From the NCBI GenBank assembly GCA_046726955.1, contig JBKPBQ010000474.1:1-11738 (forward strand): a stretch of 11,738 bases of DNA, given 5' to 3'. Made by a program: the position numbers and the translations under genes. The notes beneath the pieces are model-generated. The model was given only the letters and a program-made list of their open reading frames with translations. It did no database searches and was not told the DNA's origin. How positions within the stretch are numbered: position 1 is the stretch's first letter; every line of letters starts with the position of its first letter. Below, in pieces: positions 1 to 6,953 of the stretch. Source of the stretch: CAVPGH01 sp046726955. GTDB taxonomy: Bacteria; Acidobacteriota; Vicinamibacteria; Fen-336.

Positions 1-90
1 GTCCGCGGCAATCGGCTCGCCCTTCTCAACGAAACGCTTTCCCTCTTCTATCGCATCGCGGACATTTCCAAGCTCGGAGGACAGTCTTGA
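1..90 (+). CDS. glyS: Glycyl-tRNA synthetase beta subunit, C-terminal 29 residues (5' end outside window)
   Basis: Frame 1 is open from the first base to TGA at 88-90 and reads 29 residues, including NRLALLN, LFYRIADIS and a short Lys/Gly tail. From memory this matches the extreme C-terminus of bacterial GlyS, where an NRL..L....LF.RVADIS pattern closes the anticodon-binding-like domain. GlyS is the larger chain of the alpha2beta2 glycyl-tRNA synthetase and charges tRNA-Gly in the cytoplasm. The stop overlaps the TTG start of ppdK (TTGA, 87-90), so translation of the two genes is probably coupled. The glyS-ppdK order is a recurrent arrangement in Deltaproteobacteria (known from the family, not tested here). 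The call rests on a short tail, but both motif and context agree. Confidence 0.8.
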   Translation, partial: VRGNRLALLNETLSLFYRIADISKLGGQS

Positions 91-2924
91 CCCAATACGT
101 TTACTTCTTCGGCGGCGGCAAGGCGGACGGCAACAAGGACATGAAGGACCTGCTCGGAGGCAAGGGCTCCGGGCTCGCGGAGATGACGAACGCGGGCCTG
201 CCCGTCCCTCCCGGCTTCACGGTCTCCACCGCTGCCTGCAACGCGTACATGGAGACGGGAGGCAAGCTCCCGAAGGAAGTGGACGCGCAGATCGACCAGG
301 CCCTCGCGCGCCTCGAGGGCCTCATGGGCAAGAAGCTGGGGGCCGCCGCCGACCCGCTGCTCGTCTCCGTCCGCAGCGGAGCCAAGTTCTCGATGCCGGG
401 CATGATGGACACGATCCTCAACCTCGGCCTCAACGACCAGTCCGTCGAGGGCCTGAAGAAGAAGACGGGCAACGGCCGCTTCGCCAAGGACAGCTACCGC
501 CGCTTCATACAGATGTACGGCAACGTGGTCCTGGGCATCGACAAGGACCGCTTCGAGCACGAGCTGCACGAGGTCAAGAAGAAGAACAAGGTCTCGGCGG
601 ACGTGGACCTGAAGGAATCGGCGCTCGACGAGGTGATCGCGCGCTTCAAGGCGGTGGTGCAGAAGCACACGGGGCAGCCCTTCCCGCAGGACCCGCGCGT
701 GCAGCTCCAGGGAGCCCGCGACGCCGTCTTCAAGTCGTGGACGAACCCGCGCGCCGTGACCTATCGACGGCTGAACGACATCCCGCACAATCTCGGAACC
801 GCGGTCAACGTGCAGACGATGGTCTTCGGGAACATGGGCGACACGTCGGCCACCGGCGTGGGCTTCACTCGCAACCCGTCTTCGGGCAAGAAGGAGTTCT
901 ACGGCGAGTTCTTGCAGAACGCGCAGGGCGAGGACGTCGTCGCCGGCATCCGCACGCCACACCCGATCGCCGACCTCGAGAAGGTCCTGCCCCAGGCCTA
1001 CCGCCAGCTCCGCGAGATCACGACGCGCCTGGAGAGGCACTACAAGGACGTCCAGGACTTCGAGTTCACGATCCAGGAGAACACGCTGTACATGCTCCAG
1101 ACGCGCAACGGGAAGCGCACGGGGCTGGCCGCCGTCCACATCGCCGTGGACCTCGTGGACGAGGGGATCCTCACCAAGAAGGAGGCCGTGCTGAAGGTCG
1201 AGCCGCAGGCGCTCGACCAGCTCTTGCACCCGATCTTCGAGCCGAAGGCACGGGGCAAGGCCGAGGTCGCGGCCAAGGGGCTGCCCGCCTCGCCGGGCGC
1301 GGCGTCAGGATCGGTCGTGTTCACGGCCGACGAGGCCGTGGCCTGGGCGCAGAAGGGCCAGCGCGTGGTGCTGGTGCGCATGGAGACGGTGCCCGACGAC
1401 ATCCACGGGATGAGCGTGGCCCAGGGCATCCTCACCGCCACCGGGGGCATGACGTCCCACGCCGCCGTCGTGGGCCGGCAGATGGGCAAGCCCTCGGTCG
1501 TGGGCTGCGGCGCGCTCCACATCGACGCGAAGGCCAAGAAGCTCAAGGTCGGGGGTCAGACGGTCTCCGAGGGCGACCGCATCTCGATCGACGGCACGAC
1601 GGGCGACGTGATGCTCGCCGAGGTACCGACGAGTCCTTCCGAGGTCCTGCAGGTCGTGCAGGGCAAGCTGAAGCCCCAGCAGTCGATGCTCTACCAGAAG
1701 TTCGAGAAGCTCCTCGGCTGGGCCGACGAGGTCCGGCGCCTGGGCATTCGCGCCAACGCCGACATTCCCCGCGACGCCAAGGTCGCCTTCGCGTTCGGGG
1801 CGCGGGGGATCGGCCTCTGCCGCACTGAGCACATGTTCTTCGCCGAGGACCGGCTGCCCTACGTGGTCAAGATGATCCTGGCCGCCGCGCGCGGTCAGCG
1901 TGGCCTCGACGTGATCGCCCGGCTCAAGGACCGGCTCAAGGACGCCAAGGGTACGCAGGGGGGCGAGATCCGCAAGGAGCTCGCCAAGGCGCAGAAGGAG
2001 TACGGCAAGTACGTCTCCGACTACACGAGCGCGCTGCGGCGGCTCTTGCCCATGCAGCGGGACGACTTCGCGGGCCTCTTCCGCGAGATGCACGGCAACC
2101 CCGTGACCATCCGCACCCTCGACCCGCCGCTCCACGAGTTCCTGCCCAAGCGCGAGGAGCTCATGGTCCAGGTGGCGACGCTGCGCGCCAAGGGCGAGGC
2201 GAGGAACAAGAGGGCGATCGCGGAGAAGGAGAAGCTGCTGCGAGCGGTGGAGGAGCTCCACGAGTTCAACCCCATGCTCGGCCACCGCGGCTGCCGGCTG
2301 GGCATCACCTACCCCGAGATCACGCGCATGCAGGCGCGCGCGATCTTCGAGGCGGCGCTGCAGGTCGCGCGCAAGGGCATCCCGGTCAAGCCCGAGGTGA
2401 TGATCCCGCTCGTCGGCCACGTCGAGGAGCTGAAGCGCCAGAAGCAGATCGTGCTCGAGGAGGCGAAGAACGTCCTCGGCCGCGACGGCGCCGGCGTCGA
2501 GTACCTGGTCGGCACCATGATCGAGGTGCCGCGGGGCGCCCTCACCGCGGACGAGATCGCGAAGGAGGCGGAGTTCTTCTCCTTCGGGACGAACGACCTC
2601 ACTCAGATGGGCTTCGGCCTCTCCCGCGACGACGCCGGGAAGTTCCTGCTCTACTACCAGGAGCACGGCATCCTCGAGAAGGATCCCTTCGTCTCGCTCG
2701 ACGTCGACGGCGTCGGCCAGCTCGTCGAGATCGGCGTCCAGAAGGGCCGGAAGGTCAAGTCCGATCTCAAGATCGGCGTGTGCGGCGAGCACGGGGGCGA
2801 TCCCTCGTCGATCCGCTTCTTCCACGAGGTCGGCCTCAACTACGTCTCGTGCTCGCCCTACCGCGTGCCCATCGCGCGTCTCGCCGCCGCCCAGGCCCAG
2901 CTCGAGAAGCCCGTCGGGGACTAG
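87..2924 (+). CDS. ppdK: Pyruvate, phosphate dikinase (PPDK)
   Basis: This 945-residue enzyme interconverts pyruvate + ATP + Pi with PEP + AMP + PPi in the cytoplasm. The N-terminal ATP-grasp domain (about 1-340) shows KGSGLAEM, SVRSGAKFSMPGMMDT and GDTSATGVGFTRNP. The swivelling domain carries GGMTSHAAV, with phospho-acceptor His458 and Thr456 two residues before it, the site used by PPDK regulatory proteins. The C-terminal TIM barrel has LLPMQRDDF, TIRTLDPPLHEFLP, NPMLGHRGCRLG and VCGEHGGDP, with catalytic Cys899. TTG at 87 is chosen because GGAGGA (76-81) lies 5 nt upstream and the protein then begins TQYVYFFGGG as in relatives. It overlaps the glyS stop. At 945 residues it is longer than the usual 870-900. 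The excess appears to be a charged helical insert at about 600-648, between MILAA and ALRRLLPMQR. corA follows after 7 nt. Confidence 0.97.
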   Translation: MTQYVYFFGGGKADGNKDMKDLLGGKGSGLAEMTNAGLPVPPGFTVSTAACNAYMETGGKLPKEVDAQIDQALARLEGLMGKKLGAAADPLLVSVRSGAKFSMPGMMDTILNLGLNDQSVEGLKKKTGNGRFAKDSYRRFIQMYGNVVLGIDKDRFEHELHEVKKKNKVSADVDLKESALDEVIARFKAVVQKHTGQPFPQDPRVQLQGARDAVFKSWTNPRAVTYRRLNDIPHNLGTAVNVQTMVFGNMGDTSATGVGFTRNPSSGKKEFYGEFLQNAQGEDVVAGIRTPHPIADLEKVLPQAYRQLREITTRLERHYKDVQDFEFTIQENTLYMLQTRNGKRTGLAAVHIAVDLVDEGILTKKEAVLKVEPQALDQLLHPIFEPKARGKAEVAAKGLPASPGAASGSVVFTADEAVAWAQKGQRVVLVRMETVPDDIHGMSVAQGILTATGGMTSHAAVVGRQMGKPSVVGCGALHIDAKAKKLKVGGQTVSEGDRISIDGTTGDVMLAEVPTSPSEVLQVVQGKLKPQQSMLYQKFEKLLGWADEVRRLGIRANADIPRDAKVAFAFGARGIGLCRTEHMFFAEDRLPYVVKMILAAARGQRGLDVIARLKDRLKDAKGTQGGEIRKELAKAQKEYGKYVSDYTSALRRLLPMQRDDFAGLFREMHGNPVTIRTLDPPLHEFLPKREELMVQVATLRAKGEARNKRAIAEKEKLLRAVEELHEFNPMLGHRGCRLGITYPEITRMQARAIFEAALQVARKGIPVKPEVMIPLVGHVEELKRQKQIVLEEAKNVLGRDGAGVEYLVGTMIEVPRGALTADEIAKEAEFFSFGTNDLTQMGFGLSRDDAGKFLLYYQEHGILEKDPFVSLDVDGVGQLVEIGVQKGRKVKSDLKIGVCGEHGGDPSSIRFFHEVGLNYVSCSPYRVPIARLAAAQAQLEKPVGD

Positions 2925-2932
2925 CCCCGGCG
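2912..2932 (+). promoter_or_regulatory. GC-rich hairpin spanning the ppdK stop and first base of the corA start
   Basis: Bases 2912-2919 can pair with 2925-2932 as 8 bp (one G-U) around a 5-nt loop, ACTAG, that contains most of the ppdK stop codon. The last pair uses the first G of the corA GTG. There is no T-tract, so it is not an intrinsic terminator. No clear Shine-Dalgarno sequence precedes corA. The fold could therefore limit corA initiation unless ribosomes finishing ppdK open it, that is, translational coupling. In DNA this GC-rich a hairpin can arise by chance, so the functional reading is inference. Confidence 0.3.
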
Positions 2933-3894
2933 TGCTCACCTACTTCCGGAGCCAGGACGGGCGCATCGAAGAGGCGGCGTTCGAGCCCCGCCACATCCGG
3001 GACGGCGGGGGGGCGTTCCACTGGATCGACCTCGAGGACCCCACGGTCAAGGAAGCGACCATCCTCGAGGACCCGTTCCACTTCCACCCCCTCGCCATCG
3101 AGGACTGCCTCTCCGACGTCAACCTGCCGAAGGTGGACGAGTACGAGGGGTACATCTTCCTGATCGTCCACGGCATCCGCTTCGACGCGCCCACCGACCA
3201 GTTCTTCACGCGCGAGCTGGACGTCTTCCTCGGGAAGAACTACCTGGTGACGCACCACAAGGGGCCCATGCGCTCGATCGCGGGGGCGAAGGAGCTCTGC
3301 GCGAAGAATCTCCTGACCTCGATGCCCCGGGGCGTCGAGTTCCTGCTCCACACCATCCTCGACCAGATGTTCGAGAACTACTTCCCGAACCTCGACGCGA
3401 TCGAGGACAAGATCCAGCTCGTGCAGGTGGAGGTCTTCGAGAAGCCCACCCAGGCGACGCTCGACACCATCTTCACGCTCAAGCGCGACGTCATGCAGCT
3501 CCGCCGGATCTGCGCTCCCCAGCGCGAGATCGTGCACCGGCTCTCCCGCGGCGAGTTCGCGGTGATCAGCGCCAAAGCCGCGGTCTACTTCCGCGACATC
3601 TACGACAATCTCTACCGCATCGTGGACGCGTCCTACCAGTACCAGGACCTCATGCAGAGCACGCTCGACGCCTACCTCTCGGCGATCAACAACCGGCTCA
3701 ACGAGACCATGAAGCGGCTGACCGTCGTCACCGTGGTCCTCGCCAGCCTCACGGTCATCACCGGCGTCTACGGCATGAACTTCGTCCACATGCCGGAGCT
3801 GCAGTGGCGGTTCGGGTACGTGTGGGCGATCTCGCTCATGGTGGTGGTGCCCGCGGGAATCCTCTACTGGTTCCGCAGGACGGGGTGGTTCTGA
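2932..3894 (+). CDS. corA: CorA-family magnesium/divalent cation transporter
   Basis: This 320-residue protein has the CorA layout: a large acidic, alpha/beta and then helical cytoplasmic N-terminal part, and two C-terminal membrane helices at about 262-280 and 295-315. The family signature GMN is at 281-283 (YGMNF) at the end of the first helix. It is followed by a short periplasmic loop with MPEL (287-290). CorA forms a homopentameric Mg2+ channel in the inner membrane, and the GMN loop is the selectivity filter. Some family members carry Co2+, Ni2+ or Zn2+, so the exact metal is unproven. GTG at 2932 is the natural start: it is 7 nt after ppdK and gives MLTYFRSQDG. The 3' end overlaps mutL by 10 nt. 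Confidence 0.95.
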   Translation: MLTYFRSQDGRIEEAAFEPRHIRDGGGAFHWIDLEDPTVKEATILEDPFHFHPLAIEDCLSDVNLPKVDEYEGYIFLIVHGIRFDAPTDQFFTRELDVFLGKNYLVTHHKGPMRSIAGAKELCAKNLLTSMPRGVEFLLHTILDQMFENYFPNLDAIEDKIQLVQVEVFEKPTQATLDTIFTLKRDVMQLRRICAPQREIVHRLSRGEFAVISAKAAVYFRDIYDNLYRIVDASYQYQDLMQSTLDAYLSAINNRLNETMKRLTVVTVVLASLTVITGVYGMNFVHMPELQWRFGYVWAISLMVVVPAGILYWFRRTGWF

Positions 3895-5672
3895 GGCCGG
3901 TCCGGCGGCTCTCCGCCGACCTCGTCAACAAGATCGCGGCCGGCGAGGTCGTGGAGCGACCGGCCTCCGTGGTCAAGGAGCTCGTGGAGAACGCGCTCGA
4001 CGCGGAGGCGCGGAGCGTCCACGTGGAGATCGAGGCAGGAGGGAAGGGCCTCATCCGCGTGCGCGACGACGGGCAGGGCATGGGGCGGGCGGACGCCGAG
4101 CTCGCGCTCGAGCGCCACGCCACGTCGAAGCTCGAGCGGCTCGAGGACCTCGCGGCGATCGCGAGCCACGGCTTCCGCGGGGAGGCCCTGCCTTCGATCG
4201 CGAGCGTCAGCGTCCTCATCCTGCGCACGCGCGACGACGGGAGCAGCGCGGGCACCGAGGTCATGGTCAAGCACGGGCGGCCGGCCCACGTCCGGGACGC
4301 CGGGCACCCCCGCGGGACGACGGTCGAGGTGCGCGACCTCTTCACGGCGGTGCCCGCCCGGCGGAAGTTCCTCCGCGCGGACTCCACCGAAGCGGCGCAC
4401 GTGGCCGAGGCGGTGACGCTCCTCGCGCTGGCCCGGCCCGGGATCGGCTTCTCGCTCCGCTCGGGCGGGCGAGTCGTCCTCGAGGCCCCGCCCGTGGACG
4501 CGTTGGGGCCCCGGCTCTTCCAGGTCTACGGCGGGCGTTTCCTGGAAGACCTCGTTCCCGTGGACGGAGGAACGGAGTGGGCGCGCGTGAGCGGGTACGT
4601 CTCGCGGCCGGATCGTCCGCGGCCGCCGCGGCCCAACCTCCGCCTCTTCGTCAACTACCGACCCGTGCGCGACCGAGCCGTGAGCAAGGCCGTGATGGAG
4701 GCCTTTCGCGCCGCCGGCGGAGGAGAGCGCGGCTTCGAGGCTTTCGTCTTCCTCGACGTGCCGCCCCACGTCGTGGACGTCAACGTGCATCCCGCGAAGA
4801 CCGAGGTGCGCTTCGCGGACACCCGCACCGTGTGGACGGCGGTGGAGAGGACGGTGAGGGAAGCGCTGTCGATGGGGGCCAAAGCGTCCGTCCCGCGCGC
4901 CGACACCACGAGGGTGGAAGGTGCGGTTCAGAGGTACCTGGAGAGCATCCCCGCGTCTTCCGCCGGGATCGCCCAGTACGCCTACTCCGTGCGCGCGACG
5001 CCGGTCGTGGCGGAAGCGGTCGAGCCGCGAGCGGATACGATCGAGGCGAGCGCTCTTCGCGCCGGGGCGGAGCCGGCCCTCGTGCCCCTCGTCCTCGGGC
5101 AGCATCGGCAGATCTACATCGTGGCGAGCGACGGCGAGGAGCTCGTGCTCGTGGACCAGCACACTGCTCACGAGCGGGTGCGGTTCGAGGGTCTTCTCGA
5201 GGACCTCGGGCGCCGCTCGGTCGCGTCGCAGCGGCTCCTCACCCCGACCGTCGTCGAGCTGCCGCCGGAGCTGCGACCAGTACTGGACGCCCACGCGGAT
5301 GCGCTCGGCGAGATGGGCTACGAGGTGGACGGCTTCGGCGCGGGGTCGACACGGGTGGCGGCCGTCCCTGCGGTCCTCGGCACTCGCGATCCCGGCGCTG
5401 CCCTGGAGCGCATCCTGCGCGACCTCCGCGAGCGCGAGGGCGGGGATTGGACCGTGACGGGCCAGCGCGAGCGCCTCGCGGCGACGCTCGCCTGCCACTC
5501 CGCGGTGAGAGCCGGCCAGGCCCTCGCCCTGGAGAGCATGACCGCGATCGTGCGCGACCTCTTCCGCACCGCCCACCCTACGCTCTGTCCCCACGGTCGG
5601 CCGACGCTCGTTCGCCTTCCCCGCGAGGAGGTGAGCCGCTGGTTCGGGAGAACAGGCTGGAAGCGGCAATGA
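3885..5672 (+). CDS. mutL: DNA mismatch repair protein MutL, endonuclease-type
   Basis: This 595-residue protein has a GHKL ATPase N-terminus with IAAGEVVERPASVVKELVENALDA (split here: IAAGEVVERP, KELVENALDA). Catalytic Glu32 and Mg-binding Asn36 are in place. DDGQGM, RHATSKL and GFRGEALPSIASVS follow, then the transducer domain with FVNYRPVRD and VNVHPAKTEVRF, a linker of about 90 residues and a C-terminal dimerisation/nuclease domain. That domain has DQHT-x2-E-x4-E (Asp424 to Glu435), ACHSAVRAG, CPHGRPT (Cys568) and a terminal FGR. These are the metal-site motifs of nicking MutL proteins in bacteria without MutH, which incise the new strand after MutS recognition. The only deviation is Thr for Ala in DQHA. 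GTG at 3885 is chosen for AGGA at 3877-3880 and alignment with family N-termini. It overlaps corA by 10 nt. No mutS is in view. Confidence 0.96.
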   Translation: MVLRPVRRLSADLVNKIAAGEVVERPASVVKELVENALDAEARSVHVEIEAGGKGLIRVRDDGQGMGRADAELALERHATSKLERLEDLAAIASHGFRGEALPSIASVSVLILRTRDDGSSAGTEVMVKHGRPAHVRDAGHPRGTTVEVRDLFTAVPARRKFLRADSTEAAHVAEAVTLLALARPGIGFSLRSGGRVVLEAPPVDALGPRLFQVYGGRFLEDLVPVDGGTEWARVSGYVSRPDRPRPPRPNLRLFVNYRPVRDRAVSKAVMEAFRAAGGGERGFEAFVFLDVPPHVVDVNVHPAKTEVRFADTRTVWTAVERTVREALSMGAKASVPRADTTRVEGAVQRYLESIPASSAGIAQYAYSVRATPVVAEAVEPRADTIEASALRAGAEPALVPLVLGQHRQIYIVASDGEELVLVDQHTAHERVRFEGLLEDLGRRSVASQRLLTPTVVELPPELRPVLDAHADALGEMGYEVDGFGAGSTRVAAVPAVLGTRDPGAALERILRDLREREGGDWTVTGQRERLAATLACHSAVRAGQALALESMTAIVRDLFRTAHPTLCPHGRPTLVRLPREEVSRWFGRTGWKRQ

Positions 5673-5899
5673 GGGCGCGGCTGAGGCCGCGCTCGCGTCC
5701 GCAGGGGACGACGCGGGCCTGGCTGCTCTACTTCCTGGGGCGAGTGCTGCAGGTGATCGGCCTCGTCACGACGCTCGTGGCGGCCACGGCGTTCTTCGGC
5801 ACACCGAGCACGATCGCCATGCTCCGCATGATGCTCGTCGGCGTCTGCTTCTTCGTCCCCGGCTGGCTGCTCGCGCGGAAAGACCCGCGGGGCGAGTAG
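5669..5899 (+). CDS. Small two-helix membrane protein of unknown function
   Basis: This is a 76-residue protein I do not recognise. It has a basic, Arg-rich N-terminal tail (residues 1-16) and two hydrophobic helices at about 18-43 and 50-69, joined by a short loop (GTPSTIA). It ends in a charged tail, RKDPRGE. By the positive-inside rule both ends would face the cytoplasm. ATG at 5669 overlaps the mutL stop (ATGA), and GGAAG at 5659-5663 gives a well-spaced ribosome binding site, so it is probably translated as the last gene of the run. The stop is followed after two bases by the inverted-repeat element. It could be a lineage-specific membrane protein. Nothing in it points to a role in repair. 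Confidence 0.75.
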   Translation: MRARLRPRSRPQGTTRAWLLYFLGRVLQVIGLVTTLVAATAFFGTPSTIAMLRMMLVGVCFFVPGWLLARKDPRGE

Positions 5900-5901
5900 G
5901 T

Positions 5902-6026
5902 TAGCAGCGTGCCGAAAAAGCGTGCTTCGATATGCCGCGCGCGCCGCCGCGCCTTAGTCGCGTGCACCCAGCTGGAAGGCAGCGCGACCGCGCGCTGCGC
6001 GAGGAATACTTTTCGGCACGCTGCTA
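5902..6026. repeat. 125-bp element with perfect 17-bp terminal inverted repeats (MITE-like)
   Basis: TAGCAGCGTGCCGAAAA at 5902-5918 is repeated exactly in reverse complement at 6010-6026. The two outermost bases at each end are TA, which fits a TA target-site duplication around a 121-bp core, as made by IS630/Tc1-mariner-type transposases. The interior holds a further imperfect hairpin (5957-5965 with 5979-5988, one bulged base). It has no convincing ORF of its own. The right repeat supplies the TAG stop (6024-6026) of the aminotransferase on the - strand, and the left repeat starts 2 bases after the stop of the + strand gene. The loop is far too long and the T-run misplaced for a simple terminator, though the folded RNA may still stop transcripts from both sides. 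Confidence 0.7.
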
Positions 6027-6890
6027 GGCGCAGTGTTGGGGCGCGTAGGTCCGGAAGGCCTCGATGAGCCGGCGCGTCACCGGGCCGGGGCGGCCGTCGC
6101 CCAGGGGCTGTCCGTCCACGCGGCGGATGGGCACGATCTCGCGCGTGCTGCTCGTGAGGAAGGCTTCGTCCGCCCGGCGGAGGTCCTCGGCCCCGAGCGT
6201 CTCCTCGCCGGCGTCGAGGGAGAGAGAGGCCGCGAGCTCGAGCACGACCTCGCGGGTGATGCCCGCGAGGATCCCGGTGGCGAGGGGAGGGGTGCGCAGC
6301 GTGCCGCCGCGGACCACGAAGACGTTCGTGCTCGCTCCCTCCGCGAGGTGTCCGGCCTGGTTGAGGAGCACCGCCTCCTCGGCGCCGCGCGACTGGGCTT
6401 CGCGCACGGCGAGGACGTTGTTCAGCAGGTTGCTGGACTTGATCGCGGGGTCGAGGGCACGCGGATGGTTGCGGCGGACGTCCACGAGGGCGACGTCGAC
6501 ACCGTCCGTGTAGTGCCAGTCCGGGAAGCCGTCGTGCGGCTTCACGACCATCACCACCGTCGGACCCTTGACGCGCTCGAAATGGTACGAGATGTCGCCG
6601 ACCCCGCGGCTCACGATCAGGCGGATGTAGGATTCGGGATTGGCGGCCCGGACGAGCACGGCGTCCAGGCGCGCCAGGAGCTGGGCGTCGGTGAGCGGGA
6701 TCTCGAAGCCGAGGCGTCCCGCGGAGGCGCGCAGCCGGCGGACGTGGCGGCCCCACTCGAAGGGGCGGCCGCGATAGGTGCGGATCGTCTCGTACGCGCT
6801 GTCCCCGAAGGTGAAGCCGTTGTCGAGAACGGAGACACGGGCTTCCTCGACGGGGACGACTTCACCGTTCACGGAGGCGAACATGCCCAT
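6024..6890 (-). CDS. Fold-type IV PLP aminotransferase (D-amino acid aminotransferase / branched-chain aminotransferase / ADC lyase superfamily)
   Basis: This protein of about 288 residues belongs to the class IV aminotransferases. The N-terminus (VNGEVVPVEEARVSVLDNGFTFGD) is split here as VNGEVVPVEEA and DNGFTFGDSAYET. YIRLIVSRGVG (Arg95) follows, then IKSSNLLNNVLA with the PLP-binding Lys151. AEGASTNVF provides Glu184 for the pyridine nitrogen, and TGILAGITR forms the phosphate-binding part. The IKS-x-N-L-L pattern is closer, from memory, to D-amino acid aminotransferases and ADC lyases than to branched-chain enzymes, which have GGNY there. Substrate cannot be fixed. No strong ribosome binding site is visible. 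ATG 6890 or ATG 6884 fits family N-termini, while GTG 6914 would add eight residues and cover half of the upstream inverted repeat. The gene is convergent with the small membrane protein gene and divergent from uppP. Its TAG stop lies in the inverted-repeat element. Confidence 0.85.
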   Translation of the reverse strand: MGMFASVNGEVVPVEEARVSVLDNGFTFGDSAYETIRTYRGRPFEWGRHVRRLRASAGRLGFEIPLTDAQLLARLDAVLVRAANPESYIRLIVSRGVGDISYHFERVKGPTVVMVVKPHDGFPDWHYTDGVDVALVDVRRNHPRALDPAIKSSNLLNNVLAVREAQSRGAEEAVLLNQAGHLAEGASTNVFVVRGGTLRTPPLATGILAGITREVVLELAASLSLDAGEETLGAEDLRRADEAFLTSSTREIVPIRRVDGQPLGDGRPGPVTRRLIEAFRTYAPQHCA

Positions 6891-6893
6891 GAG

Positions 6894-6941
6894 TGACGCT
6901 CGCGTGGCGGACACCCTACCAGAGGCGACGCGCGAGCGTCA
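6894..6941. promoter_or_regulatory. 11-bp perfect inverted repeat in the divergent upstream region
   Basis: TGACGCTCGCG at 6894-6904 recurs as its exact reverse complement at 6931-6941, 26 bp apart. The repeat is centred in the roughly 60-bp gap between the aminotransferase start (6884/6890, -) and the uppP start (6954, +). The position suits an operator for a dimeric regulator acting on both genes, or a stem in the leader RNA. If the aminotransferase actually starts at GTG 6914, one arm would be coding. No convincing -35/-10 pair was found in the gap. Confidence 0.4.
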
Positions 6942-6953
6942 ACGAACCGCCGC

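Noticed and set aside
1305..2939. Long open - strand frame antisense to ppdK (similar long ones lie opposite mutL at 3864-5669, opposite uppP/nnr at 6939-8531 and opposite the sulfatase at 9595-11403)
   Set aside because: These arise because GC-rich third positions remove stops from the opposite strand. Their translations are low-complexity in Arg, Leu, Val, Glu and His with no family motifs, whereas the + strand frames carry full catalytic motifs. Only the first part of the 11403 frame is kept, as a transposase remnant.
3804..3884. Upstream extension of mutL to a GTG at 3804
   Set aside because: The extra 27 residues are a frame-shifted reading of the conserved corA C-terminus and have no counterpart in MutL. 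GTG 3885 has a ribosome binding site and matches the family start.
5925..6010. Short coding frame across the inverted-repeat element on the - strand (reads AVALPSSWVHATKARRR)
   Set aside because: It belongs to a chance open frame with no start or ribosome binding site of its own, and it crosses both repeats. I see no evidence that it is translated.
5902..6026. Reading the 17-bp inverted repeat as an ordinary intrinsic terminator for the convergent genes
   Set aside because: The arms are separated by 91 bp, and the T-run lies on the inner side of the arm instead of after the stem. A terminating role for the folded RNA is not excluded, but the structure is not a standard terminator.
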